The position numbers and the translations under genes were made by a program. From Ideonella_A intermedia_A (GTDB lineage: Bacteria > Pseudomonadota > Gammaproteobacteria > Burkholderiales > Burkholderiaceae_C): DNA of 64,000 nucleotides. The stretch's first letter is position 1; each line of letters starts with the position of its first letter. The DNA lies in contig CALRPU020000024.1 in NCBI GenBank assembly GCA_943370175.1, positions 1-64,000 on the forward strand, in the 5' to 3' direction. Positions 55,502-64,000 of the stretch are shown one piece after another. The notes below the pieces were generated by a model. The model was given only the letters and a program-made list of their open reading frames with translations. It searched no databases and was not told the origin of the DNA.

Positions 55502-56443
55502 GTGATTGCCTACACCTCCGACCACTTTGTGCTGCCCCTGCCCGCCGGCCACCGGTTCCCGATGGGCAAGTACCAGATGTTGCGCGAGCAGGCGCAGCAG
55601 GCGCTGCCTGGCGTGACTTTGCGCGAAGCGCCGGTGGCGACCGAGGGCGAGCTGGCGCTGGCGCACACGCCGCGCTACATCATGGCGGTGCTGGAGGGCC
55701 TGCTGAGCGCCTCGGAACAGCGCGAGATCGGCTTTCCCTGGTCGCAGCGCATGGTCGAGCGGTCGCGGCGCTCGGTGGGCGCGACCATCGCCGCCGCCCG
55801 GACCGCGCTGCACGACGGTGTGGCGGCCAACCTGGCGGGCGGCACCCACCACGCCAGCGCCGACCGCGGTGGTGGTTACTGCGTCTTCAACGACGTCGCG
55901 GTCGCGGCGCGCCTGATGCAGGCCGAGTGGCACCGACTGCACCGGCGGTTGTTGCGGGTGGCGGTGGTCGACCTCGACGTGCACCAGGGCAATGGCACCG
56001 CCGCGATCTTCCGAGACGACGAGACGGTGTTCACGCTGTCGGTCCATGGCGAAAAGAACTTTCCGTTCCGCAAGGAGCCCAGCGACCTCGACGTTGACCT
56101 GCCCGACGGCTGCGCCGACGAGCCCTACCTGGCCGCCGTGGACGCTGCGCTGGACGAACTTTGGCGCCGGCATGGCGACGCCCCGCCCGGCCTGATCTTC
56201 TATTTGGCGGGCGCCGATCCCCACGAAGGCGACCGCCTGGGCCGACTGAAGGTGACGGCCCAGGGCCTGGCCGAGCGCGACCAGCGTGTCTTGGCGGCCG
56301 CTCGCGAGCGTGGCATCCCGGTGGCGCTGTCGATGGCCGGTGGCTACGGGCGCAAGCTCGACGACACGGTGGCGATCCAGCTGGAGACCCTGCGGGCCGC
56401 GCTCGACAGCTTTCACCTTTGGCGCGCTCGCTCGCCGGGCTGA
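55502..56443 (+). CDS. histone-deacetylase-like Zn hydrolase (HDAC/AcuC/AphA family)
   Basis: A 313-residue protein with the deacetylase active site: GGTHHASADRGGGYCVFND with His116-His117, the zinc ligands in VVDLDVHQGNGT (Asp157/Asp159/His161 region), ADPHEGDRLG and the late SMAGGYG. It resembles the short bacterial HDAC-like proteins. The substrate is unknown: acetyl-lysine, acetylpolyamines or other amides. The start is GTG 55502, the first in-frame start before the conserved MIAYTSDHFVLPLP. It is divergent from phaP. Confidence 0.87.
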   Translation: MIAYTSDHFVLPLPAGHRFPMGKYQMLREQAQQALPGVTLREAPVATEGELALAHTPRYIMAVLEGLLSASEQREIGFPWSQRMVERSRRSVGATIAAARTALHDGVAANLAGGTHHASADRGGGYCVFNDVAVAARLMQAEWHRLHRRLLRVAVVDLDVHQGNGTAAIFRDDETVFTLSVHGEKNFPFRKEPSDLDVDLPDGCADEPYLAAVDAALDELWRRHGDAPPGLIFYLAGADPHEGDRLGRLKVTAQGLAERDQRVLAAARERGIPVALSMAGGYGRKLDDTVAIQLETLRAALDSFHLWRARSPG

Positions 56444-56594
56444 TCGCGCCTTGGAGCGACCGCCAGGCGGCGATGTCGCGCCCACCCCGCGCGCACCGGC
56501 GGCGCCCCGCAGCGGCTCAGACCGCTCCCCATTGGTGTATGCCCGCGTCGGCGCCACGCTGCAGTGTCCTGGTGGCAATGGAACAATGCGAGGC

Positions 56595-57065
56595 ATGAAC
56601 ACCCCGTCGAACCAGACCGAGGCCGCCGCGCCGCCGGCGCGGGCCGCCGCCGAGCCCCGCAGCGCCTACCCCAGCTTTCGGCGCATCACCACGCGCTGGA
56701 TGGACAACGACGCCTACGGGCACCTGAACAACGTCGTCTACTTCAGCCTGTTCGACACGGTGGTCAACGAGACCTTGATCGACGCCGGCGTCCTCGACAT
56801 CCACCATGGCGAGGTGATCGGTCTGGTGGTCGAAAACCATTGCAACTACTTCGCGTCGATCCAGTTTCCCCAGAAGGTGGACGCGGGGCTGCGTGTGGCG
56901 CGCCTGGGCAGCTCCAGCGTGCGCTACGAAATCGGGCTGTTCGCCGAGGGCGAGCCCTTGACCGCGGCCAAAGGCCACTTTGTGCACGTGTATGTCGACC
57001 GGCACACCCGTCGCCCCGCGCCGCTGCCCGATGCCCTGCAGCGCGTGCTGCGAGGCCTGCGTTGA
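56595..57065 (+). CDS. acyl-CoA thioesterase, 4HBT hot-dog family
   Basis: A 156-residue hot-dog protein: RITTRWMDNDAYGHLNNVVY holds the catalytic Asp and His/Asn of the 4-hydroxybenzoyl-CoA thioesterase type, followed by SLFDTVVNETLI and VENHCNYFASIQFPQKVDAG. The first 25 residues are Ala/Pro-rich and probably disordered. It hydrolyses an acyl-CoA of unknown chain. A short gap (33 bases) to the nitroreductase gene suggests co-transcription. Earlier in-frame starts are inside the HDAC-like gene. Confidence 0.88.
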   Translation: MNTPSNQTEAAAPPARAAAEPRSAYPSFRRITTRWMDNDAYGHLNNVVYFSLFDTVVNETLIDAGVLDIHHGEVIGLVVENHCNYFASIQFPQKVDAGLRVARLGSSSVRYEIGLFAEGEPLTAAKGHFVHVYVDRHTRRPAPLPDALQRVLRGLR

Positions 57066-57098
57066 TTCACCCACCCACCTCTTGATCCGGAGCCAGAC

Positions 57099-57848
57099 TT
57101 GTCCGCCTCGAACGACACCAGCCGCCCACCGATGCCCGCCGACCGCCTGCACCAGCCCACCGCGGCCGAAACGGCCGTGGTCGACGCGGCGATCACCACC
57201 CGTTTTTCGGCGCGTGCCTTCTTGCCGCAGGCCGTGCCCCAGGCGCTGATCGAGGACATCCTGAGCGTGGCCGCGCGCGCGCCGTCGGGCAGCAACACCC
57301 AGCCCTGGAAGGTTCACGTGCTGGAGGGCGAGTCACTGAATGCCCTGCGTGCGCGCCTGCTGGCGGCGTTTGACGACCCCGCCGTGGCCGCCACCCACAC
57401 CGAGGAGTACGCCTACTACCCGCTGGAATGGCGCTCACCTTTCGTCGACCGCCGCCGCAAGGTGGGCTGGGACCTGTACGGCCTGGTCGGCATCGGCAAG
57501 GCCGACAAGGCCCGCATGCACCGCCAGCATGGGCGCAACTATGAGTTCTTCGACGCGCCGGTCGGCCTGATGTTCACCATCGACCGCGTCATGCAGCAAG
57601 GCAGCTGGCTCGACTACGGCATGTTCCTGCAAACGATCATGATCGCCGCACGTGCCCGCGGTCTGCACACCTGCCCGCAGGCAGCGTTCACGCCCTTCCA
57701 CCGCATCATCCTCGACCACCTGAAGTCGCCTGCCAACGAGATGTTGGTGTGCGGCATGTCGCTGGGCTACCTGGACCCGGACGCGATCGAGAACACGCTG
57801 GTCACCGAGCGTGACCCGGTGTCGGGCTTCACCACCTTCCACCGATGA
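57099..57848 (+). CDS. nitroreductase family FMN oxidoreductase
   Basis: A 249-residue protein with FMN-binding TTRFSARAF and ILSVAARAPSGSNTQPW near the N-terminus and the C-terminal LVCGMSLGYLDPD and ENTLVTERDPVSGFTTF. It reduces nitro groups or quinones with NAD(P)H in the cytoplasm. TTG 57099 has CCGGAG at 7 bases; ATG 57132 would remove 11 residues. It overlaps the antiporter gene by 4 bases (ATGA), so the two are translationally coupled. Confidence 0.88.
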   Translation: MSASNDTSRPPMPADRLHQPTAAETAVVDAAITTRFSARAFLPQAVPQALIEDILSVAARAPSGSNTQPWKVHVLEGESLNALRARLLAAFDDPAVAATHTEEYAYYPLEWRSPFVDRRRKVGWDLYGLVGIGKADKARMHRQHGRNYEFFDAPVGLMFTIDRVMQQGSWLDYGMFLQTIMIAARARGLHTCPQAAFTPFHRIILDHLKSPANEMLVCGMSLGYLDPDAIENTLVTERDPVSGFTTFHR

Positions 57849-59305
57849 CGCCGGGTCAATGGGTCATCCAGGTTGCGGGCCAGTCACCCGGTCGCCTGAG
57901 TCGCCGGCTGGCCGCCGCGGTCGCGTCAAGCCTGGCCGTGCTGCCGGGCGTGGGGCAGGCGGCCGAGCTGGATGGCGGTGCGCTTGCGGCCTGGTGGGGC
58001 GTGCCTTTCGCCGGGGTCTTGCTGTCCATCGCCTTGATGCCGCTGCTGGCGCCGGCGCTCTGGCATCACCACTACGGCAAGATCGTTGCCGCCTGGGCCG
58101 CGGCCTTTCTGGTTCCGTTCGCGCTGGTGCATGGCCCGGCGGTCGCCAGCGCCGGCCTGCTGCACGCGTTGCTGGCCGAGTACATCCCCTTCATCGTGCT
58201 GGTGGGCAGCCTTTACGTGGTGGCCGGCGGCATTTACCTGCGCGGCAACCTGCATGGCAGCCCGGCGCTGAACACCGGCCTGCTCGCCGCAGGCGCGTTG
58301 CTGGCCAGCGTGATGGGCACGACGGGTGCGTCCATGCTGCTCATCCGGCCGCTGATTCGCGCCAACGACAACCGCCGCAGCGTGGCCCATGTGGTCGTGT
58401 TCTTCATCTTCATCGTCTCCAACGCCGGCGGTTCGTTGACGCCTCTGGGCGACCCGCCGCTCTTCCTCGGCTTCCTGAAGGGCGTGGACTTCTTCTGGAC
58501 CCTGCAGCACCTGCTGCCGGAGACCTTGTTTCTGGTGGGCAGCCTGCTCGCGATCTTTTTCCTGCTGGACCGCCACCACTACCGCAAAGAGGGCGTCGAG
58601 CGGGTCGACCCGACGCCCGACACCCCACGCGTTGGTTTCGATGGTCGGATCAACTTCGTGCTGCTGGCGGGCATGGTCGGCCTGGTGTTGATGAGCGGCC
58701 TGTGGAAGTCGGGCGTGGCTTTCGAGCTGGCCGGCACCGCCGTGCCGTGGAGCAGCCTGTGGCGCGACCTCGGCCTGCTGACGCTGGCAGCCGTCTCTCT
58801 GCGCCTGGCGCCCCAGGGACCGCGCGAGGCCAACCAGTTCAGCTGGGGCCCCATCGTTGAGGTGGCCAAGCTGTTTGCCGCGATTTTCCTGACCATCATC
58901 CCAGTGATCGCGATGCTGCGCGCGGGCATCGGCGGCCCGTTTGGTGCCGTGGTCGCGGCCGTCACGGGACCGGACGGCCAACCCATCCCGATGATGTACT
59001 TCTGGGCCAGTGGCCTGCTGTCGTCGTTTCTCGACAACGCGCCGACCTACCTGGTCTTCTTCAACACCGCCGGCGGCGACCCGCAAGTGCTGATGACCAC
59101 CCTCGCCGGCACGCTGGCTGCCATCTCGGCCGGCTCGGTGTTCATGGGCGCCAACACTTACATCGGCAACGCGCCCAACCTGATGGTCAAGGCCATCGCC
59201 GAAGACCGCGGTGTCCGCATGCCCAGCTTCTTCGGCTACATGGGCTGGTCCATGGCCGTGCTGGTGCCGCTGTTCGGCGTGATGACGCTGATCTGGTTCC
59301 GGTGA
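57845..59305 (+). CDS. sodium:proton antiporter family membrane protein (NhaD/citrate-transporter superfamily)
   Basis: A 486-residue protein with a possible signal segment at 18-40 and about 11 further membrane spans. Conserved ion-transporter patches are LLASVMGTTGASMLLIRPLI, FIVSNAGGSLTPLGDPPLFL and the C-terminal FLDNAPTYLVFFNTAGGD and GANTYIGNAPNLMVKAIAE. The paired N-A-P and G-D-P-P motifs are those of NhaD-like antiporters in the ion transporter superfamily. It extrudes Na+ for H+ or moves a dicarboxylate; the former is more likely. It is coupled to the nitroreductase gene. Confidence 0.87.
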   Translation: MTPGQWVIQVAGQSPGRLSRRLAAAVASSLAVLPGVGQAAELDGGALAAWWGVPFAGVLLSIALMPLLAPALWHHHYGKIVAAWAAAFLVPFALVHGPAVASAGLLHALLAEYIPFIVLVGSLYVVAGGIYLRGNLHGSPALNTGLLAAGALLASVMGTTGASMLLIRPLIRANDNRRSVAHVVVFFIFIVSNAGGSLTPLGDPPLFLGFLKGVDFFWTLQHLLPETLFLVGSLLAIFFLLDRHHYRKEGVERVDPTPDTPRVGFDGRINFVLLAGMVGLVLMSGLWKSGVAFELAGTAVPWSSLWRDLGLLTLAAVSLRLAPQGPREANQFSWGPIVEVAKLFAAIFLTIIPVIAMLRAGIGGPFGAVVAAVTGPDGQPIPMMYFWASGLLSSFLDNAPTYLVFFNTAGGDPQVLMTTLAGTLAAISAGSVFMGANTYIGNAPNLMVKAIAEDRGVRMPSFFGYMGWSMAVLVPLFGVMTLIWFR

Positions 59306-59351
59306 GGCAAGCGGCCAAGGTGCAACCCAAGCTCAACAACCCAAGGACAAG

Positions 59352-60350
59352 ATGACGACGAAGCCGAAAGTGCTGGTGGCGCGGGCCGTGTTCCCGCAGG
59401 TGGTGGAGCGCCTGAGTGCGCATTTCGACGTGGAGGACAACCCCGCCGATGTGGTCTACAGCAAAGCCGAGCTGAGCCAGCGGTTGCGGGGGAAGGTGGG
59501 CGCGTTCACGACCGGCAGCGAGCGCATCGATGCCGAGGTGCTGGACGCCAACCCGCAACTCAAGGCGGTGTGCAACATGGCCGTGGGCTACAACAATTTC
59601 GACGTGGCGGCCTGCACCGCGCGCGGCGTGCTGTGCACCAACACGCCGGACGTGCTGACCGAGACGACGGCCGACTTCGGCTTCGCCCTGATGATGGCCA
59701 CCGCGCGGCGCATGGCCGAAAGCGAGCACGCATTGCGCCGTGGCGAATGGACCAAGTGGGCGTATGACATGTTCACCGGCAGCGATGTGCACGGCGCCAC
59801 GCTGGGCATCCTCGGCATGGGCCGCATCGGCCAGGCCATCGCTCGGCGCGGAGCCCACGGCTTTGGCATGAAGGTGATCTATCACAACCGCTCGCGTCTG
59901 GACGCCGCCACCGAGGCCGACTGCCGCGCGCACTACGTCAGCAAGGACGAACTGCTGGCCCGCGCCGACCACCTGGTGCTGGTGCTGCCGTATTCGCCCG
60001 CCTCGCACCACGTGATCGGGGCAACCGAACTCGCCAGGATGAAGCCCACCGCGACGCTGACCAACATCGCGCGCGGCGGCATCGTCGACGACGCGGCGCT
60101 CGCGGTCGCGTTGTCTCAAGGCCAGATCGCCGCGGCGGGGCTGGATGTGTTCGAGAACGAGCCGGCCCTGAACCCGTCGCTGCTGACGCTGCGCAACGTG
60201 GTGTTGACCCCGCACATCGCCAGCGCCACCGTCGCCACCCGGCGCGCCATGGCCGACTTGGCGGCCGACAACCTCATCGCGGCCTTGGGCTTGGGCCCGA
60301 ACGCCGGTCGGCCCCCCACGCCCATCAACCCCGAGGTGCTGGCGCGGTGA
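59352..60350 (+). CDS. D-2-hydroxyacid dehydrogenase (glyoxylate/hydroxypyruvate reductase-like)
   Basis: A 332-residue protein. The NAD(P)-binding GILGMGRIGQAIARRGAHGF lies near 155, and the catalytic triad is Arg in TNIARGGIVDD, Glu in DVFENEP and His in VVLTPHIASATV. The N-terminal substrate domain includes AVCNMAVGYNNFDVAACTAR. It fits the GHRB/glyoxylate reductase subgroup, reducing glyoxylate or hydroxypyruvate. It overlaps the next gene by 4 bases (GTGA). Confidence 0.9.
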   Translation: MTTKPKVLVARAVFPQVVERLSAHFDVEDNPADVVYSKAELSQRLRGKVGAFTTGSERIDAEVLDANPQLKAVCNMAVGYNNFDVAACTARGVLCTNTPDVLTETTADFGFALMMATARRMAESEHALRRGEWTKWAYDMFTGSDVHGATLGILGMGRIGQAIARRGAHGFGMKVIYHNRSRLDAATEADCRAHYVSKDELLARADHLVLVLPYSPASHHVIGATELARMKPTATLTNIARGGIVDDAALAVALSQGQIAAAGLDVFENEPALNPSLLTLRNVVLTPHIASATVATRRAMADLAADNLIAALGLGPNAGRPPTPINPEVLAR

Positions 60351-61948
60351 CCCACTGGCCGCTGCGCGCATCGGGACCCGGCGCGGCGGCCCGCAGCGGG
60401 CGGCAAGGCGGCACGGCGTGGTCATGGGTCACGCTGGTGCTGTCGCTGCTGCTGGCCCTGGCCAGCGCCCCTGCCAGCGCCATGGTCGTGGGGTCCAAGC
60501 GCTTCACCGAGTCCTACATCCTCGGCGAAGTGCTGACCCAGCACCTGCGCGCCGCCGGACTGGCGGCCGAGCACAAGCAGGGCCTGGGCAACACCGGCAT
60601 CCTCGAACAGGCCCTGCGTTCGGGCGCGGTGGACGTCTACCCCGAGTACACCGGCACCATCGTTCGCGAGCTGCTCAAGCGCGAAGGCAACCCCAGCCTG
60701 GCCGAGCTGAACGACTGGCTGGCGCCGCTGGGCTTGAAAGCCGTCATCCCGCTCGGTTTCAACAACACCTACGCGCTCGCCCTGCGCGAGGCCGATGCCC
60801 AGCGCCTGGGCGTGTCCACCCTGAGCGACCTGCGGGCGGCGCAGGCTGCCGGCCTGCGACTGGGCTTGTCGCACGAGTTCCTGGCGCGGGCCGATGGGTG
60901 GCCGGCCTTGAAGGCCGCTTACGCCTTGCCGTTCGCCACCCCGCCCGGCCTCGACCATGGCCTGGCCTACGACGCCTTGGCGGCCGAGCGGGTGGACGTG
61001 ATCGACGTCTACGCCACCGACGCCAAGATCGGCCGCCTCGGCTTGCGTGTGTTGAAGGACGACCGCCAGTTCTTCCCCTCGTACGACGCCGTGCTGTTGA
61101 TGCGCGCGGCGGTCGATCCGGCGCCGTTCGCGGCCTTGCAGGGGCGCCTCGACGCGGCCACGATGATCCGCCTGAACGCGGAAGTCGAACTGGACGGCCG
61201 GTCCTTCGCCGAGGTGGCGGCGCGTTTTCTGGCCGCGCCGACAACCACCGCGCCGGGCAGCGCGACGCGTGCCGTGGCCGCGGCGGCACCGGCCCGTGCG
61301 GGCTTGTGGCAGCGGCTTTGGGCCGATGATTTCGCGCGGCTCGCGGGCCAGCACCTCGCCCTGGTCGCAGGGTCGCTGCTGATGGCGGTGCTGGCTGGCG
61401 TTCCTCTGGGCGTGCTGGCCTGGCGCTGGCCTTCCGCGGGGCCGTGGGTGCTGGGCGCCACCGGTTTGCTGCAGACCGTGCCTTCGCTGGCACTGTTGGC
61501 CATGCTGATTGCTTGGGTGGGTCGCATTGGCTTGCTGCCCGCGGTGCTGGCCTTGTTCCTGTACGCACTGCTGCCCATCGTGCGCAACACCCACGCCGGG
61601 CTCGCGCAGGTGCCGCGGGGCTTGGCCCAGGCCGCCTTGTCGTTGGGCCTGACGCCGGCGCAGGTGCTGCGCTCGGTCCAGGTGCCGCTGGCATCGCCGG
61701 TGGTGCTGGCCGGCATCAAGACGGCGGCGGTGATCAACGTGGGCACCGCGACGCTGGCCGCCTTCGTCGGCGCTGGTGGCTTTGGCGAGCGCATCGTGGC
61801 TGGTTTGGCGATCAACGACCGCGACGCGATGCTGGCCGGTGCCTTGCCCGCGGCCGCGCTGGCCGTGCTGGTGCAGGGGCTCTTCGCGCTGGTCGAGCGC
61901 ATCGCCACGCGCCGGCCGCTGGCGGTGCAGCGGCCGGGCCACCGGTAG
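60347..61948 (+). CDS. glycine-betaine/choline ABC transporter: binding protein fused to permease (OpuC/OsmF type)
   Basis: A 533-residue fusion. There is a leader at about 25-46, then an OpuAC-like binding domain from 47 to about 295 (VVGSKRFTESYILGEVLTQH, VDVYPEYTGTIVRELL, VIDVYATDAKIGRLGL). A linker and then a permease of five or six spans (about 330-525) follow, with the ABC permease loop QAALSLGLTPAQVLRSVQVP, and GIKTAAVINVGTATLAAFVG. It imports osmoprotectants. The ATP-binding subunit is not in the window; the genes on both sides are unrelated. The start is GTG 60347, overlapping the dehydrogenase stop. Confidence 0.88.
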   Translation: MTHWPLRASGPGAAARSGRQGGTAWSWVTLVLSLLLALASAPASAMVVGSKRFTESYILGEVLTQHLRAAGLAAEHKQGLGNTGILEQALRSGAVDVYPEYTGTIVRELLKREGNPSLAELNDWLAPLGLKAVIPLGFNNTYALALREADAQRLGVSTLSDLRAAQAAGLRLGLSHEFLARADGWPALKAAYALPFATPPGLDHGLAYDALAAERVDVIDVYATDAKIGRLGLRVLKDDRQFFPSYDAVLLMRAAVDPAPFAALQGRLDAATMIRLNAEVELDGRSFAEVAARFLAAPTTTAPGSATRAVAAAAPARAGLWQRLWADDFARLAGQHLALVAGSLLMAVLAGVPLGVLAWRWPSAGPWVLGATGLLQTVPSLALLAMLIAWVGRIGLLPAVLALFLYALLPIVRNTHAGLAQVPRGLAQAALSLGLTPAQVLRSVQVPLASPVVLAGIKTAAVINVGTATLAAFVGAGGFGERIVAGLAINDRDAMLAGALPAAALAVLVQGLFALVERIATRRPLAVQRPGHR

Positions 61949-62042
61949 CCCGCCTCGGTCCGCGGCCATCGGGCCCCCGTTGGCGTTGCGGCGCGCCCGA
62001 GGCCGCCCGCACGCTGGCGAGGCCGCCTGCGACAATCCCGGC

Positions 62043-63521
62043 ATGGACCTCGCTGTCGGGCTGGCCTTCGCCCTTGTTCTTCTGGTACTCGTCTTCATCG
62101 CCGTCTTGTGGACCGGCCTGCGCCCCCGCAGTGACCCGAGCGCGGCGGCACACGCTCAGGCCCTGACCGATGGCGTGCAGCGGCTGGCCGACCGGCTGGA
62201 CCGCCTCGAACGCGAGCTGCGCGAGGAGCTCGCCCGCGGCGGGCAGGGCACCCGGCTGGAGTTGACGCAAAGCCTGGCGACGGTGCAGCAGACCCTGCTG
62301 GCGCAGCAGGGCGACGTGGCCCGCACCCAGAACGAGCAGATCGACAGCTTCCGCACGCAGCTGGCGGCGATGCAGACGGCGGTCACCCAGTCGCTGCAGG
62401 CCACGGCGAGTGCACAGCAGGGCCACGCCCAGTCTGCGCGCGAGGCGCAGGACCTTGCGCTGAAGCGCTTTGGTGACGGCCTGGGCGAACAGCTGCGCAA
62501 TTTGTCAGACGCCAACGAGCGCCGGCTGGGCGAAGTCCGCAGCGCCGTCGAGCTGCGGCTCACCGCGCTGCAGCAGGGCAACGAGTTGAAGCTCGATCAG
62601 ATGCGCGCCACCGTCGACGAGAAGCTGCACGCCACGCTCGAGCAGCGCCTGGGCGAAAGCTTCAAGCAGGTCGCCGACCGGCTGGAACAGGTGCACCGGG
62701 GCCTGGGTGAAATGCAGTTGCTGGCCAAGGACGTCGGCTCGCTGAACCGGGTGCTGACCAACGTGAAGACGCGCGGCATCTTTGGCGAGGTGCAGCTCGC
62801 GGGTTTGCTGGAACAGGTGTTCACGCCCGAGCAGTACGCCTCGAACGTGGAAACCGTGCCGGGCAGCGGCGCCCGGGTCGAGTTCGCCATCAAGCTGCCG
62901 GGCCGGCGCGACGATGGCGCGCCGCTGTGGCTGCCCATCGACGCCAAGTTCCCGCGCGAGGACCACGAGCGCCTGCTCGACGCCCAGGAGCGCGCCGACG
63001 CCCCCGCCGCCGAGGCCGCGGCCAAGGCCATCGAGCAGCGGCTGCGTCTGGAGGCCCGCACCATCGCCGACAAGTACCTGGCCCCGCCACACACCACCGA
63101 CTTCGCGATCCTGTTCGTCCCCACCGAGGGCCTGTATGCCGAGGCCTTGCGGCGCCCGGGCTTGCTGGAAAGCCTGCAGCGCGAACACAAGGTGATGCTG
63201 GCCGGCCCGACCACCTTGCTGGCCACCTTGAACAGCCTGCAGATGGGCTTCCGCACGCTGGTGCTTGAAAAGCGGTCTGCCGAAGTCTGGGAGGTGCTGG
63301 GCGCGGTGAAGACCGAGTTCGGCAAGTTCGGTGACGTGCTCGCCAAGACCAAGAAAAAGCTTGACGAAGCGGCCAGCACCATCGAGCAAGCGCAAACGCG
63401 CACCCGCGTCATGACCCGAACCTTGAAGTCGGTCGAGGCCATGAGCGACAGCCAGGCACAACGCCTGCTGCCAGGCGCCCTCGGTGACGCCCTGGAGCCG
63501 CCGGACGACGATGCCGCCTGA
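62043..63521 (+). CDS. rmuC: DNA recombination protein RmuC
   Basis: A 492-residue protein with one N-terminal membrane span (GLAFALVLLVLVFIAVLW), a long coiled coil from about 45 to 230, and the PD-(D/E)XK-like RmuC domain (NVKTRGIFGEVQLAGLLEQV, WLPIDAKFPREDHERLLDAQ, LFVPTEGLYAEAL, KTEFGKFGDVLAKTKKKLDE). RmuC limits DNA inversions at short inverted repeats. ATG 62043 starts the conserved membrane anchor; the frame is open to 61776 inside the preceding gene. It overlaps the next gene by 11 bases. Confidence 0.93.
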   Translation: MDLAVGLAFALVLLVLVFIAVLWTGLRPRSDPSAAAHAQALTDGVQRLADRLDRLERELREELARGGQGTRLELTQSLATVQQTLLAQQGDVARTQNEQIDSFRTQLAAMQTAVTQSLQATASAQQGHAQSAREAQDLALKRFGDGLGEQLRNLSDANERRLGEVRSAVELRLTALQQGNELKLDQMRATVDEKLHATLEQRLGESFKQVADRLEQVHRGLGEMQLLAKDVGSLNRVLTNVKTRGIFGEVQLAGLLEQVFTPEQYASNVETVPGSGARVEFAIKLPGRRDDGAPLWLPIDAKFPREDHERLLDAQERADAPAAEAAAKAIEQRLRLEARTIADKYLAPPHTTDFAILFVPTEGLYAEALRRPGLLESLQREHKVMLAGPTTLLATLNSLQMGFRTLVLEKRSAEVWEVLGAVKTEFGKFGDVLAKTKKKLDEAASTIEQAQTRTRVMTRTLKSVEAMSDSQAQRLLPGALGDALEPPDDDAA

Positions 63522-64000
63522 GCGCCAAGACGCTGCGGGCGGCCGGTTTTCGCGGCCTTTGCTCGCGTTGATCCTCGGCCAGATCAGCCTGCACGCCTGC
63601 ATGGCCGGCGTGCGCATGGCCACACCGTTGCAGGCCTTGCGCCAGGGCGAGGCCGAGTGGCGCGTCGGCGTGCTGCTGGCCTTGTTCGCGCTGGCACCCA
63701 TCGCCCTGGCCTTGCAGGCGGGCCGACTGGCCGACCGCTTCGGCTACCACCGTCCCCTGCACATCGCGGTGGCCTTGTCGCTGGCCGGGGGGCTGGTGGT
63801 CACGGCCAGCGGCCACTTTGCAGCCGCCTGCGTGGCCGCGGTGCTGACCGGCGCGGGCGCGAACTTTGGCTTGATCGCGATTCAGCGCACCGCGGGTCAC
63901 ATGGCCGGCGACAGCACCGAGCGCATCCGCATCTTCAGTTGGCTGGGCCTGGCGCCGGCGCTGTCCAATGTGCTTGGGCCCGTGACCGCCGGGGCCTTGA
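63511..64000 (+). CDS. MFS transporter (N-terminal part, runs off window)
   Basis: From ATG 63511, 163 residues are visible. There is a short charged N-terminus, then spans 1-5 of a major facilitator, with the cytoplasmic loop 2-3 signature GRLADRFGYHRPLHIA (G-x3-D-R-x-G type) and LTGAGANFGLIAIQRTAG. About 40% of a typical 400-residue carrier is present. The substrate cannot be told. It overlaps rmuC by 11 bases, so the two are probably co-transcribed. Confidence 0.85.
   Translation, partial: MPPERQDAAGGRFSRPLLALILGQISLHACMAGVRMATPLQALRQGEAEWRVGVLLALFALAPIALALQAGRLADRFGYHRPLHIAVALSLAGGLVVTASGHFAAACVAAVLTGAGANFGLIAIQRTAGHMAGDSTERIRIFSWLGLAPALSNVLGPVTAGAL

Overview
The window is high-GC DNA (about 68-70% by eye over most of its length) with the gene content of a Burkholderiales betaproteobacterium, most like Comamonadaceae and relatives. 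The pointers are two Bug-family tricarboxylate-transporter binding proteins, a 2-aminobenzoyl-CoA pathway operon, a DUF934-containing cys operon, a phasin and a chromate transporter. This placement rests on gene content only; no 16S gene or search was available.

Layout. 1-2.9 kb: metal and metalloid resistance (partial arsH, chrA) plus two uncertain small ORFs. 2.9-6.7 kb (+): a GntR/HutC regulator with a palindrome abutting its start codon, followed by Bug protein, amidohydrolase and Bug protein. 6.75-14.94 kb (-): a seven-gene operon for aerobic 2-aminobenzoate (anthranilate) or related aromatic-acid degradation through CoA thioesters (RidA, CoA ligase, acyl-CoA dehydrogenase, enoyl-CoA hydratase, MarR, SDR, monooxygenase/reductase fusion). 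15.2-18.0 kb: a PAS-rich hybrid histidine kinase. 18.1-23.1 kb: ethanolamine use (eutC, eutB, ethanolamine permease) with a divergent AraC regulator.

23.1-42.2 kb is an accessory island. It starts with a decayed ABC ATPase, an IS3-family element whose orfA carries an amber codon, and the C-terminal stump of a tyrosine integrase. A complete type I BREX phage-defence operon follows (brxR-type WYL regulator, brxA, brxB, brxC, pglX, pglZ, brxL), then an AT-richer two-gene module (DUF262 protein plus HEPN protein). The island ends in a gene-poor AT-rich stretch, a small cysteine-rich protein gene, and the 3' end of tRNA-Asn(GTT).

42.2-64 kb is core-like. It has a TonB-dependent receptor behind a TPP riboswitch, a ferredoxin reductase and ferredoxin, and an assimilatory sulfate-reduction operon (TauE-family permease, cysI, DUF934, cysH, cysD, cysN, cobA) that makes sulfide and the siroheme precursor. 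Next come a patatin-like lipoprotein and a phasin gene with a readable sigma-70 promoter flanked by two copies of a TGC-N3-GCA element. The rest is an HDAC-like hydrolase, a thioesterase, a nitroreductase, a Na+/H+ antiporter, a 2-hydroxyacid dehydrogenase, an osmoprotectant transporter fusion, rmuC and a truncated MFS transporter.

The strongest candidates for new biology are the DUF262/HEPN pair attached to BREX, the mosaic composition of pglX, the inverted repeat over the brxR start, the riboswitch-controlled receptor, the paired elements at the phasin promoter, and a possible small RNA between two minus-strand terminators near 54.5 kb.
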